Below, piece by piece: positions 20,624 to 33,420 of a stretch of 64,000 nt of DNA. Below the pieces are notes generated by a model that ran no database searches, had not been told where the DNA came from, and was given only the letters and a program-made list of their open reading frames with translations. This DNA comes from Stomoxys calcitrans. Lineage: Eukaryota > Arthropoda > Insecta > Diptera > Muscidae. The DNA lies in the NCBI RefSeq assembly GCF_963082655.1, contig NC_081554.1, positions 122,463,869-122,527,868 of the forward strand, given 5' to 3'. The position numbers were made by a program, and so were the translations under genes. The first letter of the stretch is position 1, and the number at the start of each line of letters is the position of its first letter.

Positions 20624-20711
20624 TTGCCACCTTTACCACGACCAGTCATTTTTTCACTTTTTAAATTAAATTCACTTCACAAGTTATGCACAAGAACTAA
20701 TACTTACCATG
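20624..20711. repeat. 88 bp target duplication, copy 4 (next to H4 TATA box)
   Basis: The right-hand copy, joined to CTGCGATACC and the H4 TATA box. Together they restore an intact CATGCTGCGA target at 20708-20717. Transcription from the H4 promoter here would read H4 leader, H4 ATG and eight codons, then element C. Confidence 0.93.
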
Positions 20712-21386
<675 letters not shown>

Positions 21387-22960
21387 ATTATTGACATTTT
21401 AAAAGCCAACTTTTTTTTACAAAAACAATCGGTCCTTTTCAGGACCACAATATTTTTATAAAAAAGAGAAAAAAATTTATTCAAAACTTACACCTTTTTA
21501 TTTTTATTAAAATAAATAAATATAGTCTTTTTTTGGGGATGGAAAAATACACTATTTATATTAAAAAAATTTTTTTCTTTTCTATGCGTTTTACTTTTGG
21601 TAATATTGGGTTTCAAAACATGGAGCGAAATCAAAAACTTTTTTTTAAAAAAAAATTATTTAATTTACTTTTTATGTTAAACTGAAAATTTTTATTTTCT
21701 ATTAGCAACAGTATATTTGCTGTTATTCTTTTTGCAAAATTTGATTTTTCGTAGTAGCTACATAACAAGAATGAATGAAGATAAAAACAGGCAGGCCAAT
21801 ACATTCGAGAGAATTTTAACCTTAAATAGATAATTTAGATACATTGAATATAAGTTTTTTCTGTATTTTTTATTATTTTTAAACAAATGATATTTTTTGC
21901 TATTCTAAAAACTGTTTTAAAAAGAATAAAATAGTATTTTAATATTTTAAATTATTAAAGGGAAATAGATTTCGTTCGGTATGCAACTGTTCTACATTTG
22001 CTTGCTTAGACAAGGGCATTTTTGAATTTGTGTTTAATTTCCAAAAAAAAATTATATATTTTTTTAAATTTGTGATTGCAACAATACATTGTTTAGAATT
22101 TACATTTTTAAATTTTTTATTTAGTTTCAAGTCCACTTTATATAGAAAAAAATATTTTATAATAAATGCAATAGAGCTCACCGCACATTTTGCATAGCCA
22201 ACGACGTTGGTATAACATAGCATCGTAATATTTTAGACTTTTCGTAACAAACGTACACTTTTTACAAATTATGTAACATTTTAATAGAAATCTATCATTT
22301 CTATAATATTTTATGATAAAATTTTCCTAAAACATTTTTACATTAGAGCTTTCAAATTAATTTGCAGAAAAACTTTTATTCATGGAAAATACGCCAATAT
22401 GGTGAATTCAACTGTCATAGACTACATAATAAAATCGATTATTTCACTATGAAAATCATCCAAATTTTCACTTTTTTTTACACTTCTTTCAAGAAAACAT
22501 ATCAAGATTCCATACTAAATTTTTATAAAAACCAATTTTCAATAAAAATTGGAAAATTTTTATAATTTAGTTACAATTTTATCATAACATTTTTATAAAC
22601 TTTCAACTCAAACCCTTATAACTCGGTAACGCTTAAAGATAATTAACTCGGATTTTCTTTAATGATTAGCTGGATATCTCTACTAGAAGAATTGTATAAA
22701 AAATAAAAAGAAATTGTTACTATCTCATCGTAAAATGAATAATTCTGTGAAAACTTTTGTAAAAATTTTTATTCGCTTCCACACAACGTTTCGCAAAATT
22801 TCGTAGTTGACTACTATGTACTTCTCATAATTTCGATGTACCCAGCCATCACTAGTCTAAAGGTTGAAACCATATTTTCAACCAATCAGCGTACACCAGT
22901 AGTGAGTGTATATTTACAAAGTGTTAAAGTGTGTTTAAAAAGAAAAATATAAGTGAAATC
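21387..22960. other. H3-H1 spacer, unit 2
   Basis: Same content as 1551-3124; G instead of A at the position equivalent to 2018. Confidence 0.8.
21431..21446 (+). terminator. H3 mRNA 3' hairpin, unit 2
   Basis: Same hairpin and downstream element as at 1595-1610. Confidence 0.95.
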
Positions 22961-23641
22961 ATGTCTGACGCCGCCGTTGTTGAAGCCACCGCATCTCCAG
23001 TCGCCGCTGTTGAGAAAAAGGCACCTAAGAAAGCCGCTGCCAAGGCAAAGAAACCCTCTGCTGCCCCAAGCCATCCACCAACCCAACAAATGGTCGATGC
23101 TGCCATCAAAACATTGAAAGAACGTGGTGGTTCCTCATTGCCTGCCATCAAGAAATACTTGGCCAGCACATACAAAGTTGATGCTGTAAAATTGGCCCCA
23201 TTCATCAAGAAGTACTTGAAGAGCGCTGTTGCTAGTGGAAAATTGATCCAAACTAAAGGTAAGGGTGCCTCCGGTTCATTCAAATTGTCCCCATCTGCCT
23301 CGAAGGAACCTAAAGCAAAGAGCGCTGAAAAGAAGAAGAAGGTCCCAGCCGGTGATAAGAAAAAGAAGGCAGCAGCACCCAAAAAGGCAGCCGGTGAAAA
23401 GAAAGCCGCTGCAAAGAAGCCTTCCGCTGCTAAAAAGACCGCCGAGAAGAAGAAGACCGAAAAGGCCAAGGCTAAAACTGCCAAAAAGACAGGTACAGTT
23501 AAAGCTAAACCCGCAAAAACAGCCGCCAAAGCATCAGCCACTAAACCAAAGGCACCCAAGGCAAAAACCACCGCTGCCAAGCCCAAAAAGGCTGCCGCAG
23601 CAAAGAAGCCAGCTGCCAAGAAGACCGCCGCTAAGAAGTAA
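22961..23641 (+). CDS. His1: Linker histone H1, unit 2
   Basis: 226 residues, identical to the unit 1 protein; promoter with CCAAT unchanged. Confidence 0.97.
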   Translation: MSDAAVVEATASPVAAVEKKAPKKAAAKAKKPSAAPSHPPTQQMVDAAIKTLKERGGSSLPAIKKYLASTYKVDAVKLAPFIKKYLKSAVASGKLIQTKGKGASGSFKLSPSASKEPKAKSAEKKKKVPAGDKKKKAAAPKKAAGEKKAAAKKPSAAKKTAEKKKTEKAKAKTAKKTGTVKAKPAKTAAKASATKPKAPKAKTTAAKPKKAAAAKKPAAKKTAAKK

Positions 23642-23710
23642 TTTTTCCATGCAAAATTACTTATCATGTCAAAATGATTATTTTCGATATTCGAAAGCAG
23701 TATATCTAAC

Positions 23711-23726
23711 AGCCCTTTTCAGGGCT
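23711..23726 (+). terminator. H1 mRNA 3' hairpin, unit 2
   Basis: Same hairpin as at 3875-3890. Confidence 0.93.
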
Positions 23727-24494
23727 ACAAAAAAATTTTTAAAAAGAGACCAAATTTAACTCAAACAATTTTTTAATTACCTAATAAATACTATGTTAAT
23801 TTTAAGGGAAAAGCTAATCACAGCCCTTTTCGTAGCTGTAAAACATCTGTTGAAATCTTTTAATACCATTGTTACCTAATATGGGAATACATTACCCTTT
23901 AAGGAAATTTAAGTAATCACATGTTAAATGGGATTTTTTCCGCAACTGGATTAACTGTTTCACTTAGGGTCATAAACCAAAGCAATTACTAAGAATTATG
24001 AAAATCACTTAATGTTAAAGAAAATCTCATTTAGCATACCTAACCAATAAGAGAGTGGCGTACAATATTCCCTTCAAAAATCGCACTTAGCATACCTATT
24101 TCATTCTTTACGAGCATACCTACCCATAGATCTCGCGTACAAACGCATAAGTCCACATATACATCTCTACACCATTTCACGCTAACATACTAGTATACAT
24201 CCCTAAAAAATTTAGTATCAACACACACGCTCACATATACTCGAACATCAATACAACGTTGCATACCGAGTGTTTGAGCATAAGAGCAATATGTGTTGAT
24301 CATATTACTGTAGATGTAGATGGTGCTAAGCAAGGAGGGCAATATTAGAGTATGGGTAGTATACATATTTTATTTTAAAAAAGTAATAAGGGCAATGTGA
24401 GGGTGAGTGGTAGATATATTTTTTCTTTAAATTTGTAAATATAAATTAATTTTAGTTGAATAACGAATTAAGTCTCTTTTTTAATTTATTTTGT

Positions 24495-24510
24495 GGCCCT
24501 GAAAAGGGCC
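24495..24510 (-). terminator. H2B mRNA 3' hairpin, unit 2
   Basis: Same hairpin as at 4659-4674. Confidence 0.95.
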
Positions 24511-24556
24511 TTTGATGTTGTAGGGAAAATATTGTACGACGAAATAAGTATGCCAT

Positions 24557-24931
24557 TTACTTGGAGCTGGTGTACTTAGTAACGGCTTTGGTACCTTCAC
24601 TGACAGCGTGCTTAGCCAACTCACCGGGCAATAATAGACGGACGGCAGTTTGGATTTCCCGACTGGTGATGGTGGAACGCTTGTTGTAGTGAGCCAAACG
24701 GGAGGCTTCGGCGGCGATACGTTCAAAGATATCGTTGACGAAACTGTTCATGATGCTCATGGCCTTTGAGGAGATACCAGTATCGGGATGGACTTGCTTC
24801 AACACTTTGTAAATGTAGATAGCATAACTCTCCTTACGCTTGGTGCGTCTCTTGGTCTTGTCACCCTTAGTGATGTTCTTTTGGGCTTTGCCGGCCTTCT
24901 TTGCTGCTTTACCACTGGCTTTTGGAGGCAT
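24557..24931 (-). CDS. His2B: Histone H2B, unit 2
   Basis: 124 residues, identical to the unit 1 protein, ATG at 24931. Confidence 0.98.
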   Translation of the reverse strand: MPPKASGKAAKKAGKAQKNITKGDKTKRRTKRKESYAIYIYKVLKQVHPDTGISSKAMSIMNSFVNDIFERIAAEASRLAHYNKRSTITSREIQTAVRLLLPGELAKHAVSEGTKAVTKYTSSK

Positions 24932-25574
<643 letters not shown>

Positions 25575-25636
25575 ATTATCTACGAGCATCAAAGAAAAAA
25601 TGTAAATACAGGCCATCGTATAAATCAACAACAATC

Positions 25637-25652
25637 CGTCCTTTTCAGGACG
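25637..25652 (+). terminator. H2A mRNA 3' hairpin, unit 2
   Basis: Same hairpin as at 5801-5816. Confidence 0.95.
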
Positions 25653-26513
25653 ACAAAAATTTTTTTAAAAGAGAAAAAACTATATCAAACCTTATTTTAT
25701 CAAGAAAATTTACTTAAAAAATAGTTTTAAATAATAAATAAAATTTTAATTGTAGTTAAATTTAAAAAATATTTTTTGGTCGATTTTTTTTTTCAGTGGA
25801 TTTGGTAATTTGCTAGCAATTTCGTTATTCGAAATTTCCTTAAACAATCCTGTTTTAGGCGTAAATACAAAAAAATCTGCCATCTATTGTTTATAGGTAA
25901 ACATTTTCAAATATGTTTACATCTTATCGACTATTGCAGGTCTTTTAATATACATGTCATAATTATCAGTTATCAATTATCATGCATCAACATTTCGCCT
26001 ATTTGCATACATTAACATAATAAGAATTTAGTTTTATCGACCCTACTCAAGATTATCGGCATTTAATAGGATCAATGTTACCATTAGGGTACTGTAAAAA
26101 CTATTTATTTTACATTTGAATATCACATGGTAATCATTGTTCATTTTCTGATGCTGAAAAAAATTGGCATATGTAATAACAAAACATCGAAACGAAGTAT
26201 CTACGATCGTCCCTCTTCGTACATTTGTGACAAAGTTAGCAGCTCCAAGCAAAGGAAACATTTAATGGTAGTATATGCGTGCATTTTGGTATCTGTGTGT
26301 ATGTATGCTTTTTAGTGTTGTATACCATCGTTTCATCGTATTGTTCTAATGGCGTCGGTTTTAGTTTCGTCATGTATGTATGTATATTATAGAAGCTACA
26401 TTTTGGCCGACGGCAAATTGAAAAATGGTAATATTTATTTTCAAATAAATTTTATGTATTTTTTTTTAGTAAAAATTTATAACAAGATATATCTCTTTTT
26501 AAATATGTTTTGT

Positions 26514-26529
26514 GGTCCTGAAAAGGACC
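26514..26529 (-). terminator. H4 mRNA 3' hairpin, unit 3
   Basis: Same hairpin as at 429-444. Confidence 0.95.
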
Positions 26530-26586
26530 GATTGTTTTAGTTTTAAAGTTCTTAAAATTTTCTCCAAAATAGCGTCAAGATAATGT

Positions 26587-26925
<339 letters not shown>

Positions 26926-26948
26926 TCACAAGTTATGCACAAGAACTA

Positions 26949-26960
26949 ATACTTACCATG
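26949..26960. repeat. 12 bp target duplication of element D, left copy
   Basis: ATACTTACCATG, repeated at 32734-32745. It extends from the cut to within about 2 bp of the predicted H4 start. Confidence 0.88.
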
Positions 26961-27489
26961 CAATTCAATTCAATTCAATTCAATTCAATTCAATCTTTTA
27001 TTCCCAAGTCCTTATATAAATTATAATGATAGTTATATCTTATTTCAAAAATTTTTGACACATGGTCCTTCCCTAACATGTTTAACATTTTTCTAGGGAT
27101 ATATGCTTCAATCTATAAACTTAAAACTATGTGGCAAGGCCAGCCCGTTTATACATTCTTTTGTTGACATCATTCGTTGTAAAAGAAAAAATTCCCAGGG
27201 AAAGGGATGTAAACCCTGAGATGCCCTCATTCATCTCCTTAATCTAAGCTTACTCTAGAACCTACCAAACTAAGAAAAACGTATATACAAGGGAAAAACA
27301 AAAATAACCAATCCAGTACTAGCGAAGTATATACAATATTTACAAAGTATTTACAAAGGGGCACAAAAATACAAAATAATACAAAACAATAATACAAAAC
27401 AAAATCAAAATAAAATCAAAATAACACAATACAAAACAAAAATCCGCAAAAAAAAAAAAAAAAAAAAAAATTCACACTGTGGTGGGCCC

Positions 27490-30408
27490 TCAACCACCCA
27501 ACCACTGATCCAAACTGTACACCATATCATCGAACCCAAAGGTCCCAAACCTCCTATTATAATACAGTATCCTGCCTTCATTATCAAAAACTAGGCCCTT
27601 CCTCCACAAATGCAGAAGACACATTGGACTTTGATGACCCTCGGTTTCCATAAGTCGGTCAAAATAATCCTCTGCCAGCCGGCAGGACCGAACGATTCCG
27701 TTGGGGTGTCCCTGATAACCCAGGAGGTGATCGATGGCCTGCGCCGTCATGTAGCCATCGATACGAGTCATGCAGCCGCTATCGTACACAGTGCGGTTAC
27801 TCGGTCTCCTATAATAACCCTGAGCCGTCCTTCTCCTTCTCAGCTCTAGACAATACGCAAGTGTTCTACGCTCTAACACCCTTATCCTTTCCATTTGACT
27901 GGATGAAATCGTCGACCATACTGGGAAAGCGTACGCCATCGTAGGCCGCACCATCTGTCCATAAATCGTGAGTTTAACCTTACGGCTAAGGCCTCTCTTT
28001 TTCGCCAGCATCCATATCACCGAATGAAGCGCAGCTTTCCCTTTCCGGAGTACCTCGTCCACGTGCCTCGTAAATCGCATGTCTTCCTGGAAGACTACTC
28101 CCAAGTATTTCATCCTATCGGTTTTCTCGATGACTTCATTTCCGATCCTAATCCCGGGGACGTAGCGTCGGGCATTTCGATAGAGGCCTCTCTTGTTGCC
28201 CTTGAATACTATGCAGCGACATTTGTCTATGTTCAGATTTAGGCGCCACTCCTGGAAATATGCGGAAAGCTGCTCGAGGTATGCAACCAATCGCCGCTCA
28301 GCCACTTTAGCCCTCGGATGGGTGGCTGCTATTAAGATGTCGTCGGCATAGATGAGGAGCATATCGCCCCCCTCTGGTGTTGGTATGTCTGCCAAGTAGA
28401 GGTTGTAGAGAACCGGTCCCAGCACAGACCCCTGCGGCACCCCCGCAGTAATTCGTCTCTCTTGTGATCTCGCCTCGCCTACTGTGACGAAAAAGCTCCT
28501 ACCACCAAGGTAACTTTCAATGACCCTGAGGAGGTGTGGGTCAAAACCAAATCGCTGCATCTTCCGGATAATTCCACCTTGCCAGACCGTATCGAAAGCC
28601 TTCGAGAAGTCCAGGCTTACGGCAATCGTGGCGCTCCTTTTATCCAGTCCTCGACAAATCTTCTCAGTGAATGCAACCAGCGCATGAGTGGTTGAAGTGC
28701 CTCTTCTAAATCCAAACTGGTTCTCCAACAAGATATCTCCATCCTCAATATGGTCATTCAGGCGTTCCAAAAGGAAGATCTCAAAGACCTTCCCCATGCT
28801 TGATAGCAGTGAAATGGGTCTATATGACTTCGGACTAGTGGGGTCTTTCCCAGGCTTCAAAATCGGGACTACTCTCGAAGACTTCCAACCCCCTGGAAAA
28901 TATCCCAAGTTCAGGCAATGGTTGAAAAGTAATGCCAAGTGATTCCACATCTCTAAGCGCGTCTTTCTAAGGATAAAATTGGGGATTCCATCCCTCCCAC
29001 TGCTCTTCTTCCTATTCAGCCTTTTCATAACCGCTCCAATCTCACTTGGCTTCAGGAGTCTAATCGGCGGGGGCGGGGCACCAAGTGTTACAGTGCCATC
29101 AGCCCGGTATAGGACCCCGAAGTTCATCACAGGCACCAACTGCTGGGAAACGTCATAAGCAGGGCAATCCCCCACACCAGCAAAGTCCATCGCCAAAACT
29201 TCCGCCTTATCAGGGTCCCCAGTTGCCTGATTACCCGCAGCGTCCGATAGCTCTCCAATCCCACGTCTACGTCTAACTCCACTAAATGCCTTAATCTTGC
29301 GAAACATATTTGGACCATTGGAGATACCATGCAAGATCTTAAGAGTCTCCTCCTCCTCAAACATGCAGATCCTTTCTCGTATTATCGTATCCAAATTTCT
29401 AATCATGGCTCTCAATATATTGTGCTCCTGGAGGTCGTGGATGCGATACATTCTCCTGCGAAGAGTCTTCTTCTGATCTATGAGCTCGAGGATATGGCGG
29501 GGCAGCTCTTTCATTCGTCCCGCTCTCGGTCTTATCTTACGTATGGTACTATCCATCGCATTCGTGATCGCACCAGTTATGGCATCCACCGCAATGTCGA
29601 TGTCCTGCATACTGGCGTTCCTGTCCACCGGCAGGGAGACTGTAGCCAGTCCCACAGCCAATTCGGCATTGAAGCGCCTGACATCCATGCTCTTGTAATC
29701 ATAGATCTCTCGTATCGAATTCTCCTCCAGCGTCCCCGTCAGTACCTCAAGCAGTACCGCCCTGTGATCCGAGTCGAAATCCAAGGTCTGTAGTCCATCC
29801 GATGGCATCATTGTAGGCATAAGTTCCATCGTCGTCAGGAAGTAGTCTATGTACGAGCCAGCAGTCCGTGATATTCTCGTCGCCATATCAGTGCGCCTCA
29901 ACTGCAAATTCGGACTCATAGAGAGCCAGTCGAATAACAAACGACCCCGCGGATTCACCGAATCTCCTCCCCACTGCGTATGTTTCGCATTTATATCGCA
30001 CCCAATAACAGCTCTATCAGATCCAATTGTCGCCTCAATCGCATCCAAGTCATTCGTCCCAAATACAGCATCCGGCGGGCAGTACAGTGCCATGAGTATC
30101 ACATACCCATCACCGCGACCACCAACTCTCACCACCGTACCCTCAATACAGCCAAAATCAGCTGCCATCCTCTCCCCTTTTATCCTCTCGGCCAAACAAA
30201 CTGCAGTCCCCCCGCCTTGTCTGTCTCTCCTGTTCTGCCGAAAAATGGTGTAGCCATCCAAAGAAAAATTGTGCCTCTCAGATAGTTTGTGCTCCGCAAT
30301 TAACAGTACATCTGGCTTGTGCTCCTTAACGAATAAATTCAAATAATGTCTTCGATGTCTCGATATGACGGAATTGATGTTAATAAAAATGCATTTTAGT
30401 CTAGTCAT
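27490..30408 (-). CDS. Element D ORF2: endonuclease-reverse transcriptase
   Basis: 972 residues from ATG 30408. Endonuclease residues 5-220: NINS, LLIAEH, RQGGGTAV, GCDINAKHTQWGGD, GSYIDYFL and FDSDHR. Reverse transcriptase about 505-760: SRVVPILKPGKDP, SYRPISLLSS, NQFGFRRGTSTTHAL, LDFSKAFDTVW, AGVPQGSVLGP and YADD at 687-690. The C-terminus has RILYYNRR and DDMVY, similar in layout to family 1. No RNase H. It is homologous along its whole length to A, C and G but diverged, yet it recognises the same target bond. Confidence 0.93.
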   Translation of the reverse strand: MTRLKCIFININSVISRHRRHYLNLFVKEHKPDVLLIAEHKLSERHNFSLDGYTIFRQNRRDRQGGGTAVCLAERIKGERMAADFGCIEGTVVRVGGRGDGYVILMALYCPPDAVFGTNDLDAIEATIGSDRAVIGCDINAKHTQWGGDSVNPRGRLLFDWLSMSPNLQLRRTDMATRISRTAGSYIDYFLTTMELMPTMMPSDGLQTLDFDSDHRAVLLEVLTGTLEENSIREIYDYKSMDVRRFNAELAVGLATVSLPVDRNASMQDIDIAVDAITGAITNAMDSTIRKIRPRAGRMKELPRHILELIDQKKTLRRRMYRIHDLQEHNILRAMIRNLDTIIRERICMFEEEETLKILHGISNGPNMFRKIKAFSGVRRRRGIGELSDAAGNQATGDPDKAEVLAMDFAGVGDCPAYDVSQQLVPVMNFGVLYRADGTVTLGAPPPPIRLLKPSEIGAVMKRLNRKKSSGRDGIPNFILRKTRLEMWNHLALLFNHCLNLGYFPGGWKSSRVVPILKPGKDPTSPKSYRPISLLSSMGKVFEIFLLERLNDHIEDGDILLENQFGFRRGTSTTHALVAFTEKICRGLDKRSATIAVSLDFSKAFDTVWQGGIIRKMQRFGFDPHLLRVIESYLGGRSFFVTVGEARSQERRITAGVPQGSVLGPVLYNLYLADIPTPEGGDMLLIYADDILIAATHPRAKVAERRLVAYLEQLSAYFQEWRLNLNIDKCRCIVFKGNKRGLYRNARRYVPGIRIGNEVIEKTDRMKYLGVVFQEDMRFTRHVDEVLRKGKAALHSVIWMLAKKRGLSRKVKLTIYGQMVRPTMAYAFPVWSTISSSQMERIRVLERRTLAYCLELRRRRTAQGYYRRPSNRTVYDSGCMTRIDGYMTAQAIDHLLGYQGHPNGIVRSCRLAEDYFDRLMETEGHQSPMCLLHLWRKGLVFDNEGRILYYNRRFGTFGFDDMVYSLDQWLGG

Positions 30409-32443
30409 AGAGCCTTAGTCCAATCATCATCGCGAATATGGCTCGCGTTTTCTCCTCATCATTCTGCAGTGTTCTATATGTCTCTGCATAATCTCCAATC
30501 CTACGCATGCATGTAACGAGGTCCTTGCCCAATAAACGCTTGCAATCGGCATCAAACATCGCCATCGTGTCAGCAGCAAAACCGGTGAAATCTCCAGAGC
30601 GAGGGGGGGTAGCCACCGGTTGTGTCGGCATAGTCCTCAGTGCCGACGAATATGATATATTACTCCTTGTGCCAGCCATCACTTGCGTCGCAGGCATAGG
30701 TGCACTCCTTGCATTCGTTGGTGCCACATCCTTGGCAGTCTTATACATCATTTTCCTTTCAGACATTTTACGTAGCAGCTCTAATCTCCTAGGGCATTCC
30801 CTCGAGCTAGCCACGTGCCCATCAACATCGCAGTTAGCACAGCGCACCATCTGGCGCCGTACCGCGGACTTCACCACGCCACCGGTAGCAGGGTCTAATC
30901 TAATACCCATGTCTCCCTCTGCTTCAGCGAAGTCATGCTCTCTCCCTCCAAGCTGGCATTTTCCGGGTCCATGAGACTGCGCGCATTTCACGCACCGGTA
31001 AGGCATCTCACAATTTGCCGAAACGTGGCCGAATCTCTGGCAGTTCCTACACTGCACCAGGCCTTTCCTCTTCCTCTTCTCTATCTTGACTTTATTGTTC
31101 AGAATATACTGCATTCTACGGAATGGCTTCGCATCTGTGCCACCCTCGACCTGCACAATCCAACGATCACCTCCCAGTTTAATAATATTACCCAATTTCA
31201 GATCGGGCACGGTCTCGCACATATATGACCGAAGGTCATCAACGTCGTAAGTGTCAGAAAGCCCCTTCACTAACATCGTGTAAGGCTTCACGTCACTAGG
31301 AGTAAAAGTAAAATAATGGAAACCTTCCTCACTCAGCATATTCCTAACTAGATCATAGTCCTCCCTTTTATACACCCTGAGGTCCGTTCTGTTCTTATTC
31401 ACTATCCTGATAGTAAATAACCCACTACCTATCCTCTCCTTCACCTTTGATGTCAACATCTTTACATTCGAATCATATACAGTAAATAATGGGGGGCTGG
31501 CCTTACCTGATGTCTTCTGCGTTGTGGACTCCCTCTCTGCCGTCAAGTTCCTTCTATTGCCCTTGGATGTAAATGGGCCATCTGTTGCAGCAGCAGCTCC
31601 AGTCTGTATTCTAGGGATTGACCTCGGCATGGTCACCTTATTTGTACTCTTTGTCGCCGGCGGTGCGACTTCTTCCCTCATATTTAGGCTCACTTCGGAG
31701 GCCCCATCGGCCTTGGCCTTGTTTCTTGTTGTTGTCGTTTTAGGGATTGCCCCCTTTCCAATTGTTGTTTCTTTTGTCGCCGGCTGTGCGACCTCATCTA
31801 TTAACATAGTGTTGTCATCAGGTAAATCATTGGACCAATTGGCACTCGAGATCGTTTGTGCTCTCTGGGTATCAGTGGTTCCAATATCAGGTATTAGCTG
31901 GTTAGTAGTACCATTTCTCAAGCGGGCATTCTCAGCAATTAACTGCTCAACTTGCCTTTGAAGACGATCGATGGTGTCTACTAGTTGAGAAAGCTTCAGC
32001 TGTTGAATCATGTCCTCGTAGGGTGAATCATCTTCCTTGTCTCCCTTCTTCTTCTTTCTTTTACGGTGCTTTCTACCAACCACCGTTTCGAAGCCATCTG
32101 ATGCGCAGCCAGCAACATCTGTTATGTCGCTTTCATCATTTGTCCTTTCTATGGGCAATTTTGCTGACTTAATTAATGGGTCAGCCATTTTCTTTGTTAC
32201 CGCATGCTGTGTTTTGCTAACAGCCGTCAGGAACTTCCGCCCTTCTGCGGACTCCAATGAAGCTGCACCATCATTATTTCTAACAACAGATTTACTACTC
32301 GTACTGTTGTTAGTTTCACCATTTTTATCATCCTTCGAATAAATTGTTGTATCTAGTTCAGCGAATCGGTTGACGGATTGGTGAAATTCGCCAAAAGCAC
32401 TCAAACTAGAGGCATTAGCCACAACCTCCTTTAAATTTTGCAT
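30401..32443 (-). CDS. Element D ORF1: Gag-like protein
   Basis: About 680 residues from the first ATG at 32443; the frame is open 30 codons further upstream but has only a GTG there (32533). Numbered from that upstream limit: basic KHRKRKKKKGDK (155-166), coiled coil (173-207), a Thr-rich linker, the PRE_C2HC-like FTFTPSDVKPYTMLVKGL (about 408-425), and knuckles CRNCQRFGHVSANC (495-508), CVKCAQSHGPGKC (514-526) and CANCDVDGHVASSREC (565-580). It is longer than family 1 ORF1 because of the N-terminal half. Confidence 0.9.
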   Translation of the reverse strand: MQNLKEVVANASSLSAFGEFHQSVNRFAELDTTIYSKDDKNGETNNSTSSKSVVRNNDGAASLESAEGRKFLTAVSKTQHAVTKKMADPLIKSAKLPIERTNDESDITDVAGCASDGFETVVGRKHRKRKKKKGDKEDDSPYEDMIQQLKLSQLVDTIDRLQRQVEQLIAENARLRNGTTNQLIPDIGTTDTQRAQTISSANWSNDLPDDNTMLIDEVAQPATKETTIGKGAIPKTTTTRNKAKADGASEVSLNMREEVAPPATKSTNKVTMPRSIPRIQTGAAAATDGPFTSKGNRRNLTAERESTTQKTSGKASPPLFTVYDSNVKMLTSKVKERIGSGLFTIRIVNKNRTDLRVYKREDYDLVRNMLSEEGFHYFTFTPSDVKPYTMLVKGLSDTYDVDDLRSYMCETVPDLKLGNIIKLGGDRWIVQVEGGTDAKPFRRMQYILNNKVKIEKRKRKGLVQCRNCQRFGHVSANCEMPYRCVKCAQSHGPGKCQLGGREHDFAEAEGDMGIRLDPATGGVVKSAVRRQMVRCANCDVDGHVASSRECPRRLELLRKMSERKMMYKTAKDVAPTNARSAPMPATQVMAGTRSNISYSSALRTMPTQPVATPPRSGDFTGFAADTMAMFDADCKRLLGKDLVTCMRRIGDYAETYRTLQNDEEKTRAIFAMMIGLRLYD

Positions 32444-32733
32444 ATTTCTGGTTTCGCTGCCTCCTATGCAATTCTCATGATTTTGAGTGACATGAGACAA
32501 ATCGTCAAGCTGGTTACGAGATTGTGCCAGCACTGCTGCCTACTCTCGATTCTCAAAAATCAAAGTAAGATGGATGGCAAAATCAAAAATTTGCCCAGCA
32601 CTGGTGCCTACTATTGATTTTCAAAGTAGACACCTAAGAAATCACAATTTTCACAACTTTAGATAAAAATTTGTTGTCAAACTCCGCGAGCCAAATAACA
32701 CGATGTGAACACTTCAAAAGACAAACACAATAT

Positions 32734-32745
32734 ATACTTACCATG
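32734..32745. repeat. 12 bp target duplication of element D, right copy
   Basis: ATACTTACCATG joined to CTGCGA, restoring an intact target at 32742-32751. Confidence 0.88.

Positions 32746-33420
<675 letters not shown>

Larger units (their letters stand above)
23642..24556. other. H1-H2B spacer, unit 2
   Basis: Same content as 3806-4720, with the degenerate second hairpin at 23822-23837. Confidence 0.8.
25575..26586. other. H2A-H4 spacer, units 2/3
   Basis: Same content as 5739-6750; the unit boundary is at 26085/26086. No gene seen. Confidence 0.8.
26961..32733 (-). mobile_element. Element D: full-length family 2 non-LTR retrotransposon
   Basis: A 5773 bp element on the minus strand, same orientation as H4 and inserted at the same bond as A, B, C, E and F, but clearly a different family by protein sequence. 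It has a 5' UTR of about 290 bp, ORF1, ORF2 overlapping by 8 bp (ATGACTAG), and a 3' UTR of 529 bp. The 3' UTR contains a 23-base poly(U) run just after the ORF2 stop (27448-27470) and ends in ATTGA repeats (26961-26994). Both ORFs are open, so it may be active. Confidence 0.95.

Noticed and set aside
12395..20711. 88 bp repeats as truncated H4 pseudogenes made by unequal crossing-over
   Set aside because: Their edges coincide exactly with element ends at every copy, which ties them to insertion instead of exchange.
32444..32533. Upstream extensions of ORF1 in elements D and F (to 32533 and 44339)
   Set aside because: They begin at GTG with no in-frame ATG; I use the first ATG. Non-AUG initiation cannot be excluded.
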